This document shows, piece by piece, positions 7,590-16,004 of a stretch of 32,902 nt of DNA. The notes under the pieces were generated by a model, which saw nothing but the letters and a program-made list of their open reading frames with translations, did no database searches and was not told the DNA's origin. A program made the translations under genes and the position numbers. Numbering within the stretch: position 1 is the first letter of the stretch; each line of letters begins with the position of its first letter. Origin of the DNA: Betaproteobacteria bacterium (GTDB taxonomy: Bacteria; Pseudomonadota; Gammaproteobacteria; Burkholderiales; Burkholderiaceae_C); NCBI GenBank assembly GCA_013289985.1, contig JABCYW010000059.1, positions 1 through 32,902 of the forward strand. The letters run 5' to 3'.

Positions 7590-9044
7590 TTAGACCTCGG
7601 CTCGCGACTTGATCGCCGCCGCCCTCGCCCGGACCGCGCCCAGGTAGTCGCCCAGCACCTTCGGAAAATCGCCCGATCGCAGCGACGCCTCGCGCGCGAG
7701 ATGGAAATCCGCCACGCTCTTCGGCGCGAAGTCGCCCACCGGCGGCTGGTTCGAGACCTGCGCGCCGACCTTGTCCAGGTCCATCGCGATGAGCCCCATC
7801 CCGCCGGCGAAGCCGTCCACGACGGGCCGCCTCGCCCGCCCGCGGGCCCGTGGCGCCGCGGCGGCCAGGGGCCTGGACACCAGCTTCGAATCCGCGGCCT
7901 GCGCGGGCGCCGCCAGGCAGCCGTTCCAGGTCGGCGCGTCGCGATCGCGGTTCGTCAGCGGCCCGCCGAGCTGGAAGATGTCGCGCACCGTGCTCACCAC
8001 GCTGGCATGGTCGAACGCGCGGCCCGGGAACAGGCCGCTGCCCCGCCCCCCCGCCGGCACGTTCGGCCCGACCAGCAGGGCCGGCACGCGCACGCCCAGG
8101 CGATCGAACGCGAAGGTGCTGCCGTCGCCCTTGGCCCGGTTGTGCTCCGTGTCGCCCGGCGGCGTGGCCGGGGGCGGCGGCACGTGGTCGTAGAAGCCGC
8201 CGTGCTCGTCCCACAGCACCAGCAGCACGCTCGAATCCCAGATCGGCGAAGCGCTCAGGCTCTCGTAGACATGGCGCACCAGCTGGTCGCCCGCGCTCGC
8301 CGCGCCGCACGGATGCATCGAATCGCCGGAGTCGAAGCTGGTGCTGCCCAGCACCTGCACGCCGAAGGCAGGCTCGATGAACGTGTACCTGGGCGCGTAG
8401 CCCGCGCTCGAGTTCACGTCCGCCGCGAAACCGTCGTCGTTGGGCGCGCCGTCGGGCTGGCTGGTCGGGTACGTCGATCGGAAGTACTTGTTGCCCTGGT
8501 AGTAGCGCGGCACCATGCCCGGCAGCGCGAGCACCTGCGGCGAGACGTCGCCGTGGTACACGCGCCAGGGCGTCTCGCCCGGGAACTTCGCGTCCAGCAG
8601 GTCGAACAGCGTGCCGTTGTCGAACTGGTAGTGCTCGTCGGGCAGGATCACGGCGCCCGCGCTCTGGAAGCTGCTCGGGCTGGTGCACAGGCCGCCGCTG
8701 GTGGCCGCGTGCACGAAGAAGCGGTTGGGCCAGGTCGGGCCCGGCAATGACGAGAACCAGTTGTCGAACAGCACGTAGCGGTCGGCCAGCTCGTTCAGCG
8801 CCGGCAGCTGGGCGGCCACGAAGCCCCGGCGCTGCAGGTCGGTGACGAAGCCGTCCATCGCGCCGCCATGGACCTGGCCCTGCACGTCCGCGAACTCGTG
8901 CGGCGGATCCTGCGGGCAACGATCCGGGGCGCCGGCCGCGAAGTTGGCCGTCGCGGGAATCGGGGTCGCCTGCGGCCGGCCCGACCCGAAAAGGTGGTCG
9001 TACGACCGGTTTTCCAGCATCAGGACGAACACGTGATCGATCAT
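7590..9044 (-). CDS. Phospholipase C / acid phosphatase-type phosphoesterase (PF04185-like)
   Basis: A 484-residue enzyme of the phosphoesterase family that includes bacterial non-specific phospholipase C and AcpA. The N-terminal metal/nucleophile motif is VLMLENRSYDHLFG; the later metal-binding block is LWDEHGGFYDHVPPP, and further typical pieces are DRYVLFDNWFSSLPGPTWPNR and GVRVPALLVGPNVP. No signal peptide or Tat leader is visible, whereas many relatives are exported, so it may act in the cytoplasm or an upstream start may have been missed. ATG 9044 is supported by GGAG seven bases upstream. The last 80 residues resemble nothing I know. It is first in the minus-strand run leading into the mct-type regulator. 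Natural substrate unknown. Confidence 0.85.
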   Translation of the reverse strand: MIDHVFVLMLENRSYDHLFGSGRPQATPIPATANFAAGAPDRCPQDPPHEFADVQGQVHGGAMDGFVTDLQRRGFVAAQLPALNELADRYVLFDNWFSSLPGPTWPNRFFVHAATSGGLCTSPSSFQSAGAVILPDEHYQFDNGTLFDLLDAKFPGETPWRVYHGDVSPQVLALPGMVPRYYQGNKYFRSTYPTSQPDGAPNDDGFAADVNSSAGYAPRYTFIEPAFGVQVLGSTSFDSGDSMHPCGAASAGDQLVRHVYESLSASPIWDSSVLLVLWDEHGGFYDHVPPPPATPPGDTEHNRAKGDGSTFAFDRLGVRVPALLVGPNVPAGGRGSGLFPGRAFDHASVVSTVRDIFQLGGPLTNRDRDAPTWNGCLAAPAQAADSKLVSRPLAAAAPRARGRARRPVVDGFAGGMGLIAMDLDKVGAQVSNQPPVGDFAPKSVADFHLAREASLRSGDFPKVLGDYLGAVRARAAAIKSRAEV

Positions 9045-9154
9045 CGTCGGACTCCGTCATCGCACGCCAGGCGCGCGGCCGATTCTGGCGCAACGTGGAT
9101 CGCCGCAACAAGCGCTAGAGTCGCCCGCATCCCCAATTTCGAAGGAGACGAACG

Positions 9155-9745
9155 ATGAGCGAGACGAACCCCGCGGTCGACGCCTGGGTCGCCAAGGCGA
9201 AGGCCTGGCGCGACGAGATCGGCAGGCTGCGCGCGATCCTGCTGGCGTCGGGCATGACCGAGGACTTCAAGTGGGGCAAGCCGTGCTACACCCACGCGGG
9301 CAGCAACATCGTGCTGATCATGCCGCTGAAGGAGACCTGCGCGTTGCTGTTCACCAAGGGCGCGCTGATGCAGGATCCCAGGGGCATCCTGGTGCAGCCC
9401 GGCGAGAACTCGCAGTCGGCGCGGCAGGTGCGCTTCACGTCGCTGGCGGAGATCGTCAAGCTCGAGAAGTCGCTGAAGACCTATCTCAAGGACGCGATGG
9501 CCGTGGAGGCCGCCGGCCTGAAGGTGGCGCTCAGGAAGAGCGCCGACCTGGTCTATCCCAAGGAATTCCAGGACCGGCTCGACCGCGACAGCGCCCTGCG
9601 CGAGGCCTTCCACGCGCTCACGCCCGGCCGCCAGCGCCAGTACCACCTGCACTTCACCGGCGCCAAGCAGGCCGCGACGCGCGCGTCGCGGGTCGAGAAG
9701 GCGATTCCGCTGATCCTCGACGGGATCGGGCTCGACGATCGATAG
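9155..9745 (+). CDS. YdeI/DUF1801 family protein
   Basis: A 196-residue cytoplasmic protein. The N-terminal half matches the DUF1801 pattern (LLASGMTEDFKWGKPCYT, then VLIMPLKETCALLFTKGAL, PRGILVQPGENSQSARQVRF). The C-terminal half has the YdeI/OmpD-associated motif FHALTPGRQRQYHLHFTGAK followed by RASRVEKAIPLILDG. The role of the family is poorly defined; some members are linked to antimicrobial peptide or iron handling, but nothing here shows that. ATG 9155 follows a strong GAAGGAG site. It diverges from the phosphoesterase gene across 110 bases and is followed by two stem-loops, the second a classical terminator. Confidence 0.85.
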   Translation: MSETNPAVDAWVAKAKAWRDEIGRLRAILLASGMTEDFKWGKPCYTHAGSNIVLIMPLKETCALLFTKGALMQDPRGILVQPGENSQSARQVRFTSLAEIVKLEKSLKTYLKDAMAVEAAGLKVALRKSADLVYPKEFQDRLDRDSALREAFHALTPGRQRQYHLHFTGAKQAATRASRVEKAIPLILDGIGLDDR

Positions 9746-9762
9746 GCGCCGGCGTTGCGCGG

Positions 9763-9783
9763 CAGGCTCACGCCATGAGCCTG
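9763..9783 (+). terminator. Stem-loop 17 bases after the DUF1801 stop, no U-tract
   Basis: CAGGCTCA pairs perfectly with TGAGCCTG around the loop CGCCA. It lacks a following T-run, so it is either a weak terminator or a 3'-end stabilising hairpin. A stronger terminator lies at 9875. Confidence 0.4.
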
Positions 9784-9874
9784 GGCACGGCGAGACTCCG
9801 TTCCAGATCGCGACCTGATCAAGTTGCAGATCCCAACCCCTCGTCGATTTCAGCCGACTATTCGCGAGGACTCG

Positions 9875-9905
9875 GGCCTGGCCGCCGTGGCCAGGCCATT
9901 TTTTT
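9875..9905 (+). terminator. Rho-independent terminator
   Basis: A perfect nine-base stem GGCCTGGCC / GGCCAGGCC around loop GCCGT is followed by A and seven T residues (9899-9905). It ends plus-strand transcription from the DUF1801 gene. In the other direction the same stem begins 18 bases after the aldo/keto reductase stop but has no T-run, so it would be only a partial barrier there. Confidence 0.85.
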
Positions 9906-9915
9906 GTCCGCGCCC

Positions 9916-10800
9916 TCAGTGCGCCGCCGCGCGCTCGCCGGCCAGGCCGTCGAGCTCGGCCACCACCGCCGGGGAGAGTTGCAGGTCGACCGCCGCCAGG
10001 TTCTCGCGCAGGTGGGCCGGCGACGACGTGCCGGGGATCAGCAACAGGTTGGGCGAGCGCTGCAGCAGCCAGGCCAGCGCCACCTGCATCGGCGTCGCGT
10101 CCAGGCGCCTCGCCACGTCGGACAGCGTGGCCGACTGCAGCGGCGTGAAGCCGCCCAGCGGGAAGAACGGCACGTAGGCCGTGCCCGCGGCGGCCAACGC
10201 GGCGATGAACGCGTCGTCGTCGCGGTGGACGAGGTTGTACTGGTTCTGCACGCACACGATCGGGCAGATCCGGCGGCCATCGGCCACCTGCTTCGGCGTG
10301 ACGTTGCTCAGCCCGACGTGGCGCACCAGGCCCTGGCGTTGCAGGTCGGCCAGCACGGCCAGCGGCTCCTCCAGCGAGCCCTCCCTGGGCCCGTGCACGT
10401 CCAGCATGCTGCGCAGGTTGACCACCTGGAGCACGTCCAGCCCGAGGTTGCGCAGGTTGTCGTGCACCGCCTGCGTCAGCTCGGCGCGCGACATGGCCGG
10501 GATCCAGCCGCCCTTGTCGTCCCGCCGGGCGCTGATCTTGGTGACGATGGTCAGGTCGTCGCGGTACGGGTGGAGCGCCTCGCGGATGATCTGGTTGGTG
10601 ACGTGCGGGCCGTAGAAGTCGCTGGTGTCGATGTGGTCGACGCCCTGCTCCACCGCCTCGCGCAGCACGGCCACGGCGGCCGCGCGATCCTTCGGCGGTC
10701 CGAAGACGCCGGGGCCGGCCAACTGCATCGCGCCGTAGCCGATGCGGCGCACCGTGCGGTCGCCGAGGGTGAAGTGTCCGGCCTTGTCGAGTCTGCTCAT
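9916..10800 (-). CDS. Aldo/keto reductase family oxidoreductase
   Basis: A 294-residue single-domain TIM-barrel reductase. It has the N-terminal GYGAMQL strand, DHIDTSDFYGPHVTNQIIRE with the catalytic Asp and Tyr, the lysine in VTKISARRDD, and the C-terminal NADPH phosphate-binding region LLIPGTSSPAHLRENL. The position usually held by the catalytic histidine reads VVNLRSML, an asparagine variant I associate with the YdbC-like branch, so activity is probably specialised, not lost. ATG 10800 follows AAGGA at seven bases. It diverges from a LysR gene across 105 bases containing a candidate operator, the usual arrangement for regulator and target. Substrate unknown, probably an aldehyde or ketone. 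Confidence 0.9.
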   Translation of the reverse strand: MSRLDKAGHFTLGDRTVRRIGYGAMQLAGPGVFGPPKDRAAAVAVLREAVEQGVDHIDTSDFYGPHVTNQIIREALHPYRDDLTIVTKISARRDDKGGWIPAMSRAELTQAVHDNLRNLGLDVLQVVNLRSMLDVHGPREGSLEEPLAVLADLQRQGLVRHVGLSNVTPKQVADGRRICPIVCVQNQYNLVHRDDDAFIAALAAAGTAYVPFFPLGGFTPLQSATLSDVARRLDATPMQVALAWLLQRSPNLLLIPGTSSPAHLRENLAAVDLQLSPAVVAELDGLAGERAAAH

Positions 10801-10856
10801 GATGGATTCCTTTGGTCTGACCGCCAATGTAGCCAGCGACGGGCTGCGCGATAAGA

Positions 10857-10870
10857 TGCCGTAATCGGCA
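10857..10870. promoter_or_regulatory. Candidate LysR operator between the divergent genes
   Basis: TGCCG-TAAT-CGGCA is a perfect dyad with five-base arms beginning with T and ending with A, close to the T-N11-A rule for LysR boxes (here T-N12-A). It lies 36 bases before the LysR start and 57 bases before the reductase start, a position suited to control both. Confidence 0.45.
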
Positions 10871-10905
10871 CGGGCTGTGCGGTAAAGCGAACAATCCAAC
10901 TCGAC

Positions 10906-11811
10906 ATGAGCGCAGACCTCGGTGATCTCCAGGCCTTCGTGGCCATCGCCCGCGCGGGCGGGTTCCGCGACGCCGCGCGGGCTACCGGCGCCGGCGCCTC
11001 CAGCCTCAGCGAGGCGCTGCGCCGCCTCGAGGCCCGGCTGGGCGTGCGCCTGCTCAACCGCACCACGCGCAGCGTCGTCCCCACCGAGGCCGGCACCCGG
11101 CTGCTGGAACGTCTCGGGCCGGCGCTGGACGAGGTTTCCGCGGCGCTGGACGTGGTCAACGGATTCCGCGACCGCCCCGCGGGCACGCTGCGGCTCAACG
11201 TGCCGGTCAGCGCTATCCGCCTGGTCCTGCCGGACATCGTGCCGGCCTTTCTGGCGGCCTATCCCGACATCACGCTCGACGTCGTCGCCGAGGCGAGCCT
11301 GGTGGACGTGTTCGCCGCCGGCTGCGACGCCGGCATCCGCTACGAGGAGCGCCTCGAGCAGGACATGATCGCCATCCCCATCGGCCCGCGCAGGCAGCGC
11401 ATGGCCACGGCCGCGTCGCCCGCCTACCTGGCCCGCCACGGCACGCCGGCCCACCCGCGCGAGCTGCTCCAGCACGCCTGCCTGCGCGGGCGCTTCGCCA
11501 GCGGCACCATGCCGCCATGGGAGTTCGAGCGCGCCGGCGAGGTGTTGAAGCTGGAGGTGACCGGCCCGCTGATCGTCCGCATCGGCGCCACCACCGACCT
11601 GGCCGTCGACGCGGCGCTGGCGGGCACGGGCGTCATCTACCTGTTCGAGCAGTGGCTGCGGCCGCACTTCGACGACGGCGCGCTCGTGCCGCTGCTGCAG
11701 GACTGGTGGCGCCCGTTCACCGGCCCGTTCCTCTACTACCCGAGCCGGCGCTATATGCCGGCGCCGCTGCGCGCCTTCGTCGACTTCATCAGCCGCGAGG
11801 CCGCCGCCTGA
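10906..11811 (+). CDS. LysR-family transcriptional regulator
   Basis: A 301-residue LysR regulator. The N-terminal helix-turn-helix reads DLQAFVAIARAGGFRDAARATG and LRRLEARLGVRLLNRTTRSV; the effector domain includes GTLRLNVPVSAIRLVLPDIV, DAGIRYEERLEQDMIAI and MATAASPAYLARHGTP. It belongs to the large branch that often sits beside oxidoreductases. The start ATG 10906 has no good ribosome site but gives the standard N-terminus. Its likely target is the divergent aldo/keto reductase gene; it may also affect the antiporter gene 33 bases downstream on the same strand. Inducer unknown. Confidence 0.9.
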   Translation: MSADLGDLQAFVAIARAGGFRDAARATGAGASSLSEALRRLEARLGVRLLNRTTRSVVPTEAGTRLLERLGPALDEVSAALDVVNGFRDRPAGTLRLNVPVSAIRLVLPDIVPAFLAAYPDITLDVVAEASLVDVFAAGCDAGIRYEERLEQDMIAIPIGPRRQRMATAASPAYLARHGTPAHPRELLQHACLRGRFASGTMPPWEFERAGEVLKLEVTGPLIVRIGATTDLAVDAALAGTGVIYLFEQWLRPHFDDGALVPLLQDWWRPFTGPFLYYPSRRYMPAPLRAFVDFISREAAA

Positions 11812-11844
11812 GACAATGCGGCCCTCCCGTTCAGCAGCGCCGCC

Positions 11845-13122
11845 ATGTCGTCCACCACCCTGCTCCTGCTGCAACTGATCGTCGTGCTGGTGGCCGCGCG
11901 GGCCTGCGGCTGGATCGCCCAGCGCCTCGGCCAGCCCGCCGTGGTCGGCGAGATGGCCGCCGGCGGCCTGCTGGGCCCCATCGCGCTGGGCGCGGCCCTG
12001 CCCGAGGTGCACGCCACGCTGTTCGCGCCCGCCTCCCTCGGCGGCCTCACGGCGCTGTCGACATTGGGCCTGGTGCTGTTCATGTTCGTCATCGGCCTGG
12101 AGCTGCGCTGGCCCCGGGGCGTGCGGGCGCGCATCGCGGACGCGGCCAGCGTGGGCGTGGCCAGCGTGGTGCTGCCGATGGCGCTCGGGCTGGCCGTGGC
12201 GCCGTGGCTGCATCCGGCGCTCGCGCCCCCGGGCATCGGCTTCTGGCCGTTCGCGCTGTTCCTGGCGGCCGCGCTGTCGATCACCGCATTCCCCGTGATG
12301 GCGCGCATCCTCAAGGATCGCGGTCTCACGCAGACCTCGTTCGGCCAGCTCTCGCTGTCGGCCGCGGCGGTGGTCGACACGATCGCGTGGATCCTGCTCG
12401 CGTTCGTGATCGCGCTGGCAGGCAACGGCGCGGGCCTCGCGGGCGCGGCGCGCACCTGCGCCGGCGTCGTGGCGCTGCTGGCCTTCGTGTTTCTCGTGGT
12501 CAAGCCGGCGTTCGCCTGGCTGCTTCGCACGCACGCGCCCGACGGCGAGCCGTCCGCCACCGTGCTGGCGGCGCTGATGATCGTCCTGCTGGTGTGCGCG
12601 ATGCTCACCGAGTGGATGCACCTGCACGCCGTGTTCGGCGCCTTCCTGTTCGGCGCCGGCCTGCCGCGCGACGACCGTCTGCTGCGCTCGCTGGTGCAGC
12701 GCGTCGAGCCCATCGCCCTGGTGGTGCTGATGCCGCTGTTCTTCGCGCTGGCGGGCCTGTCCACCACGGGCGGCGCGTTCACCGCGGCCGGCCTGGGCGC
12801 GCTGGCGCTCATCACGGCCGCGGCGGCCGTCGGCAAGGTGGTGGGCGGCGCCGCCGGCGCGCGTGTGTCCGGCTTCGGCTGGCGCGACAGCCTGGCCACG
12901 GGCGCGCTGATGAACGCGCGCGGGCTGATGGAGCTGGTGGTGATGAAGATCGGCCTCGACGCCGGGCTCATCGGACGCGAGATGTTCACCATCCTCCTCG
13001 TGATGGCGCTGGTCACCACCGCGATGACGACGCCGCTGATCGCGCTGTTCTTCCATCGCGGCCGGACCTCAGCGGAAGCGATGGGGGCAACCGGCATCGA
13101 TGAAGGCGCGGCGCGCCCCTGA
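11845..13122 (+). CDS. Cation:proton antiporter, Kef/CPA2 type, membrane domain only
   Basis: A 425-residue membrane protein with about 12-13 hydrophobic helices. CPA2 features are AQRLGQPAVVGEMAAGGLLGP near the N-terminus, LFMFVIGLEL, the inverted-repeat helix ALSITAFPVMARILKDRGL, FGAFLFGAGLPRD, and the functional segment GALMNARGLMELVVMKIGLDAG. It ends after the membrane domain without the C-terminal TrkA-N/RCK regulatory domain of KefB/KefC, so it resembles the shorter antiporters used for Na+ or K+ and pH balance. It follows the LysR gene by 33 bases and might be co-transcribed. The ion is not decidable from sequence. Confidence 0.88.
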   Translation: MSSTTLLLLQLIVVLVAARACGWIAQRLGQPAVVGEMAAGGLLGPIALGAALPEVHATLFAPASLGGLTALSTLGLVLFMFVIGLELRWPRGVRARIADAASVGVASVVLPMALGLAVAPWLHPALAPPGIGFWPFALFLAAALSITAFPVMARILKDRGLTQTSFGQLSLSAAAVVDTIAWILLAFVIALAGNGAGLAGAARTCAGVVALLAFVFLVVKPAFAWLLRTHAPDGEPSATVLAALMIVLLVCAMLTEWMHLHAVFGAFLFGAGLPRDDRLLRSLVQRVEPIALVVLMPLFFALAGLSTTGGAFTAAGLGALALITAAAAVGKVVGGAAGARVSGFGWRDSLATGALMNARGLMELVVMKIGLDAGLIGREMFTILLVMALVTTAMTTPLIALFFHRGRTSAEAMGATGIDEGAARP

Positions 13123-13285
13123 GCACCGCGCCCGCCAGCCGCCACGCTTGGTGGAAATGCCCGGTTCCGCGCGCCGCAACCGACATCCAGCACCTGCCGC
13201 TGCGAACTCGGCGAAGCAGCCTGAACCTGCCTTGCCTGTCCGGCACGCATCCTGAACCGCGTCTGCGCTCCTGGGAATTCACGTC

Positions 13286-13306
13286 CGCGGACCGCGATCG
13301 TCCGCG
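13286..13306 (+). other. Hairpin in the leader of the EF-hand protein gene
   Basis: CGCGGAC and GTCCGCG pair perfectly around a seven-base loop (CGCGATC) and end 29 bases before ATG 13335, just upstream of the ribosome site. It may be a leader structure or an operator. The rest of the 212-base gap 13123-13334 shows nothing I can name. Confidence 0.3.
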
Positions 13307-13334
13307 CGACCAAATTCAACTCAAGGAGACCGCC

Positions 13335-14810
13335 ATGGATGTGCATTTCCCATCGATTGCTCCACGCCAACCGCATACCCGCATCGCCGCCGCATGCATC
13401 GGCCTCGTATGCGGTGCCGGCTTGTGGGGTACCGCTGCCGCCGCCCCGTCAGATCAGCCGCCCCCGCCTTGCCATGCCAACCCGAACGCCGGAGTCGACG
13501 GCGAGACCGTCGAGCATCGGGGTGACGTGCGGCACCTGCCCGACGCGCTGAAGGAGCGACTGGAGGTGCTGGCTCGACGACCTCATTCCGCCGTGCCAAC
13601 TCAGGCCTATGCCGAAGCGGACGAGCCCAGCCAGTTGTTCCAGTACTACCTGCTCGACACCAAGGGATTCGAGCCGAATCCGTTCACGAAGTTGTTCCAG
13701 GGCGTCAACGACCAGGTCCAGTTGACGGCCACGGGCTTCGATTGCGGCCTGTCGACGATCGGGGCGGTCCGCATGGTGGTGGAACCGAAGCCCGGCAAGC
13801 CGACCGATCCGAACGACATTCGCGCCTTCATCGATGTCTTCACCGATCTATCGGGCCTGTTCGTCATCAACAACGAAAGCGGCTGGTACGAGGGGTGGAT
13901 GATCCACGACCTCCGCGTCGCACCGGTGGCGACGCCGCCGGCCAGCGGTCGACCGGCGTTCGGCACCATCACGCCGGCCGATGCCGTTGCCTTGAAGGCG
14001 ATGGGAGACGGCCACAACGTCTCCGGTGAGTATTTCACGATGGATGGCCGCGCTGTCCACTTCCCCAGCGCGTATGACCAGTTCCCGAGTCGCCAGACCA
14101 ACGTGGTTCCCATCCAGTTGAGCATGGGCGCGTACAACTGCTTGCAGCAGAGCGATTGCCACGCCTACTGGGAGTTCAACTACACCACCAACTGGATCCA
14201 CCCGGCCTATGAACTGCCCTTCACGGGCGGCATCCCCGGCACTTTCGAAGCGGGAAACATCGGTGCGCTTTCCTCCCTCGTTCCCGGGTCGGGTCCGGCC
14301 GGCGTGAAGAACAACGCCGTGACCTACGGCGACGACCCGAACACGAACGGCGTGCTCATGGGCGCCGGACCGCGTGACCCCGATCGATTCGACGGGCCCG
14401 TCGATGCGCAGCGCGAATACCGCATGCGCTTCATCCCGAGCGGGTTGGCCCACGAGATCTATCTGGACGTCTACGAGCGGGTCAAGTCATTCGAACCAGG
14501 CGTGCCGTTCCCGCGGCGACTCAACGACGCGTTTGCGATCGAGGTCAGCCGCGTCGACAGCAACGGCGATGGCGTCATCTCGGCCCCGGAAGGGGATGTC
14601 GACACCCCCTCCGACGGCTTCGCGGACAATTCGCGTCTGTTCCTGCCGCCAACGTCGTTCAACCGCTTTGCGGTCACGCGCGAAATCAATGACGGACTGT
14701 TGGCGCCACGCTTCGCCCCGAGCCAGCGGGCCTGGGTCCTGAGTGGACACCGGGTCGCCGTGAATCCGGTGGTAAGCGCGTCGGAAGGTCGCGACGCCGA
14801 CGATCGGTAG
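13335..14810 (+). CDS. Unrecognised secreted protein with one canonical EF-hand loop
   Basis: A 491-residue protein I do not recognise. Residues 1-37 form a signal peptide (IAAACIGLVCGAGLWGTAAA-A). The body is mixed and soluble, with several tyrosine/tryptophan-rich stretches (ESGWYEGWMIHDLRV, then DCHAYWEFNYTTNWIHPAYE) and at least four cysteines in the mature part that could pair in the periplasm or outside. Residues 408-419 read DSNGDGVISAPE, which satisfies every position of the 12-residue EF-hand calcium loop (D1, N3, D5, G6, I8, E12). The start is well set by AAGGAGA six bases before ATG. The gene is monocistronic and its codon use is less GC-biased than its neighbours, hinting at acquisition. 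No function is assigned. Confidence 0.85.
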   Translation: MDVHFPSIAPRQPHTRIAAACIGLVCGAGLWGTAAAAPSDQPPPPCHANPNAGVDGETVEHRGDVRHLPDALKERLEVLARRPHSAVPTQAYAEADEPSQLFQYYLLDTKGFEPNPFTKLFQGVNDQVQLTATGFDCGLSTIGAVRMVVEPKPGKPTDPNDIRAFIDVFTDLSGLFVINNESGWYEGWMIHDLRVAPVATPPASGRPAFGTITPADAVALKAMGDGHNVSGEYFTMDGRAVHFPSAYDQFPSRQTNVVPIQLSMGAYNCLQQSDCHAYWEFNYTTNWIHPAYELPFTGGIPGTFEAGNIGALSSLVPGSGPAGVKNNAVTYGDDPNTNGVLMGAGPRDPDRFDGPVDAQREYRMRFIPSGLAHEIYLDVYERVKSFEPGVPFPRRLNDAFAIEVSRVDSNGDGVISAPEGDVDTPSDGFADNSRLFLPPTSFNRFAVTREINDGLLAPRFAPSQRAWVLSGHRVAVNPVVSASEGRDADDR

Positions 14811-14921
14811 CAGCAGCCTGCCGCCCAGGTGGCCCAATCGGGGGCGTCTTGCCAGGTTCGATATCGTCGTGACCAACTGAACGGCATGGTCGACGGTCCG
14901 AACGCGCGCTGACGCTGCCCG

Positions 14922-15425
14922 TCAGCCCGCCCGCTTGGGCAGCTTCCAGCCCGGCCGCGGGAAGTGGCAGGTGTAGCCGTTGGGGAACAGCTCGAGGTAG
15001 TCCTGGTGCTCGGCCTCGGCCTCCCAGAACGGACCCACCGGCTCGAGCTCGGTCACCACCTTGCCCGGCCACAGGCCCGAGGCGTCGACGTCGCGGATCG
15101 TGTCCTCGGCCACGGCCTTCTGCTCGGGCGAGGTGAAGTAGATCGCCGAGCGGTAGCTGGTGCCGACGTCGTTGCCCTGGCGGTTCCTCGTGCTCGGGTC
15201 GTGGATCTGGAAGAAGAACTCCAGCAGCTGGCGGTAGCTCAGCACGGCCGGGTCGAACAGGATCTCGATGCCCTCGGCGTGGGTGCCGTGGCGGCGGTAG
15301 GTGGCGTCCTCGACGTCGCCGCCGGTGTAGCCCACGCGGGTGCCGGTGACGCCGGGCATCTTGCGAATGAGATCCTGCATGCCCCAGAAGCAGCCACCGG
15401 CCAGGACGGCGCGTTCGGTGGTCAT
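14922..15425 (-). CDS. msrA: Peptide-methionine (S)-S-oxide reductase MsrA
   Basis: A 167-residue protein of normal MsrA length. The catalytic motif GGCFWGMQD near residue 10 carries the nucleophilic cysteine; further conserved parts are [47 protein letters not shown] and [10 protein letters not shown]. It reduces the S epimer of methionine sulfoxide in proteins or free form. No signal peptide, so it is cytosolic. Its ATG overlaps the msrB stop by four bases (ATGA), so the two enzymes, which handle opposite epimers, are made together. Confidence 0.95.
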   Translation of the reverse strand: MTTERAVLAGGCFWGMQDLIRKMPGVTGTRVGYTGGDVEDATYRRHGTHAEGIEILFDPAVLSYRQLLEFFFQIHDPSTRNRQGNDVGTSYRSAIYFTSPEQKAVAEDTIRDVDASGLWPGKVVTELEPVGPFWEAEAEHQDYLELFPNGYTCHFPRPGWKLPKRAG

Positions 15426-15871
15426 TGCACGTCCTCCACCTGGTTCAGGTATTCGCCGTAGCCCTGCTCTTCCATCTGCTCGCGCGGCACGAAGCGCAGC
15501 GACGCCGAGTTGATGCAGTAGCGCAGGCCGCCGCGGTCGCGCGGGCCGTCGGGGAACACGTGGCCCAGGTGGCTGTCGCCGTGGTGCGAGCGCACCTCCG
15601 TGCGGACCATGCCGTGCGTCACGTCGCGGAACTCGTCGACGAAGGCCGGGGCGATCGGCTTGGTGAAGCTGGGCCAGCCGCAGCCCGACTCGAACTTGTC
15701 GGACGACGCGAACAGCGGCTCGCCGGAGACGATGTCCACGTAGATGCCGGCCGCCTTGTTGTCCAGCAGCTCGCCCGTGCCGGGGCGCTCGGTGCCGCTC
15801 TCCTGGGTGACGTGGCGCTGGATGGGCGTCAGGCGGGCCAGGGCCTCGGCGGACTTCGTGTACTCGGACAT
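15422..15871 (-). CDS. msrB: Peptide-methionine (R)-S-oxide reductase MsrB, zinc-free form
   Basis: A 149-residue cytosolic MsrB. Conserved blocks are [52 protein letters not shown] and the catalytic-cysteine block [12 protein letters not shown]. The two CxxC pairs that bind zinc in many MsrB proteins are absent (the first would fall in [10 protein letters not shown]), so this is the metal-free type, with the cysteine in SGCGW available for disulfide resolution. A GGAG ribosome site lies nine bases before ATG 15871. It is first in a two-gene operon with msrA. Confidence 0.95.
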   Translation of the reverse strand: MSEYTKSAEALARLTPIQRHVTQESGTERPGTGELLDNKAAGIYVDIVSGEPLFASSDKFESGCGWPSFTKPIAPAFVDEFRDVTHGMVRTEVRSHHGDSHLGHVFPDGPRDRGGLRYCINSASLRFVPREQMEEQGYGEYLNQVEDVQ

Positions 15872-15965
15872 CTTCGTTTCTCCTTTGGGAAGCGTCCCGT
15901 CCAGGTGGGGACGGGGCCTTCCAACTCAAGTTCAGGCGCGGGTCGCGCGGCGCGCACGATGGTAC

Positions 15966-15992
15966 GCCGGCAGCCGCGATGCCGCTGCCGGC
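15966..15992 (-). terminator. GC-rich stem-loop after the beta-propeller gene, no U-tract
   Basis: GCCGGCAGC and GCTGCCGGC form a perfect nine-base stem around a nine-base loop, 12 bases downstream of the stop at 16005 on the minus strand. No T-run follows, so termination would be inefficient or Rho-assisted. Confidence 0.4.
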
Positions 15993-16004
15993 CCGCACAT
16001 GCCC

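Noticed and set aside
10200-10420. Aldo/keto reductase as inactive because the usual catalytic histidine is missing
   Set aside because: The NLR variant at this place is a recognised feature of one branch of the family and the Asp, Tyr and Lys are present.
9916-13056. 1046-codon minus-strand frame that includes the aldo/keto reductase
   Set aside because: Only the part from ATG 10800 matches a protein family; the upstream part is antisense to the LysR and antiporter genes.
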